NCBI GenBank assembly: GCA_030527565.1
Contig: JAUNAO010000034.1
Coordinates: 1-6,065, forward strand
DNA length: 6,065 bases
Source: Candidatus Saccharimonadota bacterium
GTDB taxonomy: Bacteria; Patescibacteriota; Saccharimonadia; Saccharimonadales; Saccharimonadaceae
Direction of reading: 5' to 3'
Part shown: positions 4,639-6,065 of the stretch, in pieces
Layout: every line of letters starts with the position of its first letter
Numbering within the stretch: position 1 is the stretch's first letter
The notes under the pieces: generated by a model
Told to the model about the DNA's origin: nothing
The model's input: the letters and a program-made list of their open reading frames with translations, nothing else
The model's database searches: none
Made by a program: the position numbers and the translations under genes

Positions 4639-5662
4639 TTTGAAAATTGGCATCGTAGGTCTACCAAACGTCGGAAAATCTACTCTTTTTAACGCTTTAA
4701 CTAACGCCGGCGCTCTCGCCGCGAATTACCCCTTCGCAACGATTGAGCCAAACGTCGGCATCGTCCCAGTCCCAGATGACCGCCTAAACGTTCTCGCAAA
4801 AATGTACGACACCGAAAAAATTGTCCCCGCAACCGTCGAATTTGTCGATATTGCCGGACTCGTTGCCGGCGCCTCAAAAGGTGAAGGTCTTGGAAATAAA
4901 TTCCTCGCCCATATCCGTGAATGCCAGGTCATTTGCCATGTTGTTCGCGCTTTTCAAGATAAGGATGTCATTTCCTACGAGGAAACAAAATCCCAAGCCG
5001 CCGATGGCGACCTTAACCCTAGTATAGCACAAAACGTCAAAAAAGTCAACCCTAAGCACGATATCGACATCATTAACACCGAACTCGAACTCGCTGATCT
5101 CGAAACCAAGGAAAAACTCGCCGCGAAACGCAAGAAAGACGTAAGCGACGAACATATTCCTTTCCTGACCGAAAAACCAGTCATCTATATGTTTAATGTC
5201 GACGAAGAAGGTCTGACCGACGAAACTTTACAGAACGAGCTAAAAAACCTCGTCGCCCCAGCTCGGTCCGTCTTTGTTAACGCGAAACTCGAAGAAGAAA
5301 TGTCTGGCATGTCTCCTGAGGACAAAAAGGAATTTCTCAAAAGTTACGGTGTCGAAAACGACGCTCTCGCCGAACTTGTTAAAGCAGCCTACAAAACCCT
5401 TGGTCTCCAGTCCTTCCTTACCGCCGGAAAAAAAGAAGTCCGCGCTTGGACGATTAAACAGGGCGCAACCGCTCCCGAAGCGGCCGGCACTATCCATACC
5501 GATTTCGAACGTGGCTTTATCGCCGCCTCTATCTGTAACTATGACGATCTCGTCCGCCTCGGCTCCGAAAAAGCCGTGAAAGAAGCTGGCCTCCTCCGCA
5601 CCGAAGGCAAAACCTACGTTATGAAAGACGGCGACGTCGTCGAATTCCGTTTCAACGTATAA
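4634..5662 (+). CDS. ychF: YchF/OLA1-type ribosome-binding GTPase/ATPase
   Basis: A 342-residue YchF, a conserved P-loop NTPase of the Obg group that binds ribosomes and usually prefers ATP. The G1 loop is GLPNVGKST (9-17), G3 is DIAGL (72-76), and the altered G4 NVDE (188-191) in place of NKxD is the YchF signature explaining relaxed base choice. A TGS domain fills about 259-341, with AWTIKQGATAPEAAG and the closing EGKTYVMKDGDVVEF. The protein is shorter than the usual ~363 residues: the helical arm between IINTEL (147-151) and the G4 strand is only about 34 residues, against about 70 in E. coli as I recall it, while 112-135 has extra residues. It starts from the divergent promoter at 4599-4638 with no leader, and its last 11 bases overlap the convergent yraN. 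Confidence 0.95.
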   Translation: MNLKIGIVGLPNVGKSTLFNALTNAGALAANYPFATIEPNVGIVPVPDDRLNVLAKMYDTEKIVPATVEFVDIAGLVAGASKGEGLGNKFLAHIRECQVICHVVRAFQDKDVISYEETKSQAADGDLNPSIAQNVKKVNPKHDIDIINTELELADLETKEKLAAKRKKDVSDEHIPFLTEKPVIYMFNVDEEGLTDETLQNELKNLVAPARSVFVNAKLEEEMSGMSPEDKKEFLKSYGVENDALAELVKAAYKTLGLQSFLTAGKKEVRAWTIKQGATAPEAAGTIHTDFERGFIAASICNYDDLVRLGSEKAVKEAGLLRTEGKTYVMKDGDVVEFRFNV

Positions 5663-6065
5663 TAATAAAATCTTCCACTGTAAAATCAGCACCAGAAACC
5701 GCGGCCGCCGCTAGTAACGGATCGTATTTTTGATATTCTGCTCGAATTCTCAAAAATCCTTCCGCTGCCCTTCGCATTTTCCTCTGTTTTTCCTTTGTAA
5801 TCGCCGCCAATCCTCCCCCATAATCCGCTCTCCCCCGATATTTAACCTCAGTAAAATAAATCTGATCTTGAAAAATCGAAACAATATCAATCTCCGAAAA
5901 CCGTGTCCGAAAATTCCGCTCTAAAATCCGATGCCCCTTCCCCTCTAAAAACCGACAGACCGCCGCCTCGCCTCGCGAACCAATCTCCGTCGTATTTTTC
6001 TTCGAAACCTCCTCCCGCGAAAACCCCGAAATACTCTTACATGGCTCATACGACCGCCGATGCTC
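5652..6065 (-). CDS. yraN: YraN/UPF0102 family protein, N-terminus cut by the window edge
   Basis: The frame is open from the right edge to TGA at 5652 (137 residues seen). It carries the UPF0102 signature: G29-SRGE33-AAV, the block RILERNFRTRFSEIDIV with D60 (46-62), and T-E73-V-K75-YR. D60, E73 and K75 are the expected PD-(D/E)XK nuclease-fold positions. The biochemical function of YraN in bacteria is not settled; a structure-specific or DNA-processing nuclease role is inferred from the fold. No ATG, GTG or TTG occurs in the 28 codons before the GxxGE motif, so the start lies beyond the edge and this homologue has a slightly longer N-terminus than the roughly 130-residue norm. It converges on ychF and overlaps it by 11 bases. 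Confidence 0.9.
   Translation of the reverse strand, partial: EHRRSYEPCKSISGFSREEVSKKNTTEIGSRGEAAVCRFLEGKGHRILERNFRTRFSEIDIVSIFQDQIYFTEVKYRGRADYGGGLAAITKEKQRKMRRAAEGFLRIRAEYQKYDPLLAAAAVSGADFTVEDFIIIR

Noticed and set aside
5240..5692. Long minus-strand frame opposite ychF
   Set aside because: Phe-rich shadow of the ychF coding sequence, and it overlaps the 3' part of the clearly real yraN in another frame.
5701..5722. GC-rich inverted sequence after ychF as a terminator
   Set aside because: Only a very short imperfect stem can be drawn, it lies within yraN, and the T-run is not adjacent to a stable stem.
1..6065. CRISPR arrays, insertion sequences, tRNA genes
   Set aside because: No regularly spaced direct repeats, no transposase or terminal inverted repeats, and no cloverleaf with a TTCRA arm was seen on either strand.

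Overview
The window looks like a piece of a small-genome Gram-positive-type bacterium, most likely a Patescibacteria/CPR lineage such as Candidatus Saccharibacteria (TM7). This is inference. It rests on the mix of short single-pass membrane proteins, a DUF916-like surface protein beside a WxL/pilin-like secreted protein, an exported HNH nuclease of the type common in Actinobacteria (the usual hosts of Saccharibacteria), compact promoters with very short leaders, and a shortened YchF. The genes read through under the standard bacterial code, and yraN ends at TGA, so TGA is a stop here.

Layout. Positions 1-304 hold no convincing gene. They contain, on the minus strand, a terminator for the gene at 306-1223, three A-tracts at 10-bp spacing, a near-consensus sigma-70 promoter, alternative hairpins and a boxA-like site. 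Together these look like the start of a stable-RNA (rRNA?) operon that runs off the left edge. From 306 to 4603 all six genes are on the minus strand and each begins with a signal peptide or membrane anchor. In order of transcription they are: exported HNH nuclease (3896-4603), membrane-anchored rhodanese-like protein (3173-3859), membrane-anchored thioredoxin-fold protein with one active-site Cys (2649-3167), secreted WxL/pilin-like protein (1914-2474), unknown anchored protein (1256-1831) and DUF916-like surface protein (306-1223). At 4599-4638 a near-palindromic divergent promoter separates this envelope block from the plus-strand housekeeping gene ychF (4634-5662). The ychF 3' end overlaps a convergent yraN (UPF0102), which is cut by the right edge.

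How the parts may work together. The nuclease (four Cys), the pilin-like protein (two Cys) and the unknown anchored protein (two Cys) could each form disulfides outside the membrane, and the rhodanese and thioredoxin-like pair lies among them, so envelope thiol chemistry is a reasonable hypothesis. The 1914-2474 and 306-1223 pair resembles the WxL/DUF916 surface systems of Firmicutes in reduced form. The pilin-like gene has the strongest mRNA promoter in the window, A-tracts, a 5'-UTR hairpin and a G10 homopolymer upstream, which suggests an abundant and possibly phase-variable surface protein. Most genes carry recognisable individual -10 elements, often TGGTATAAT.
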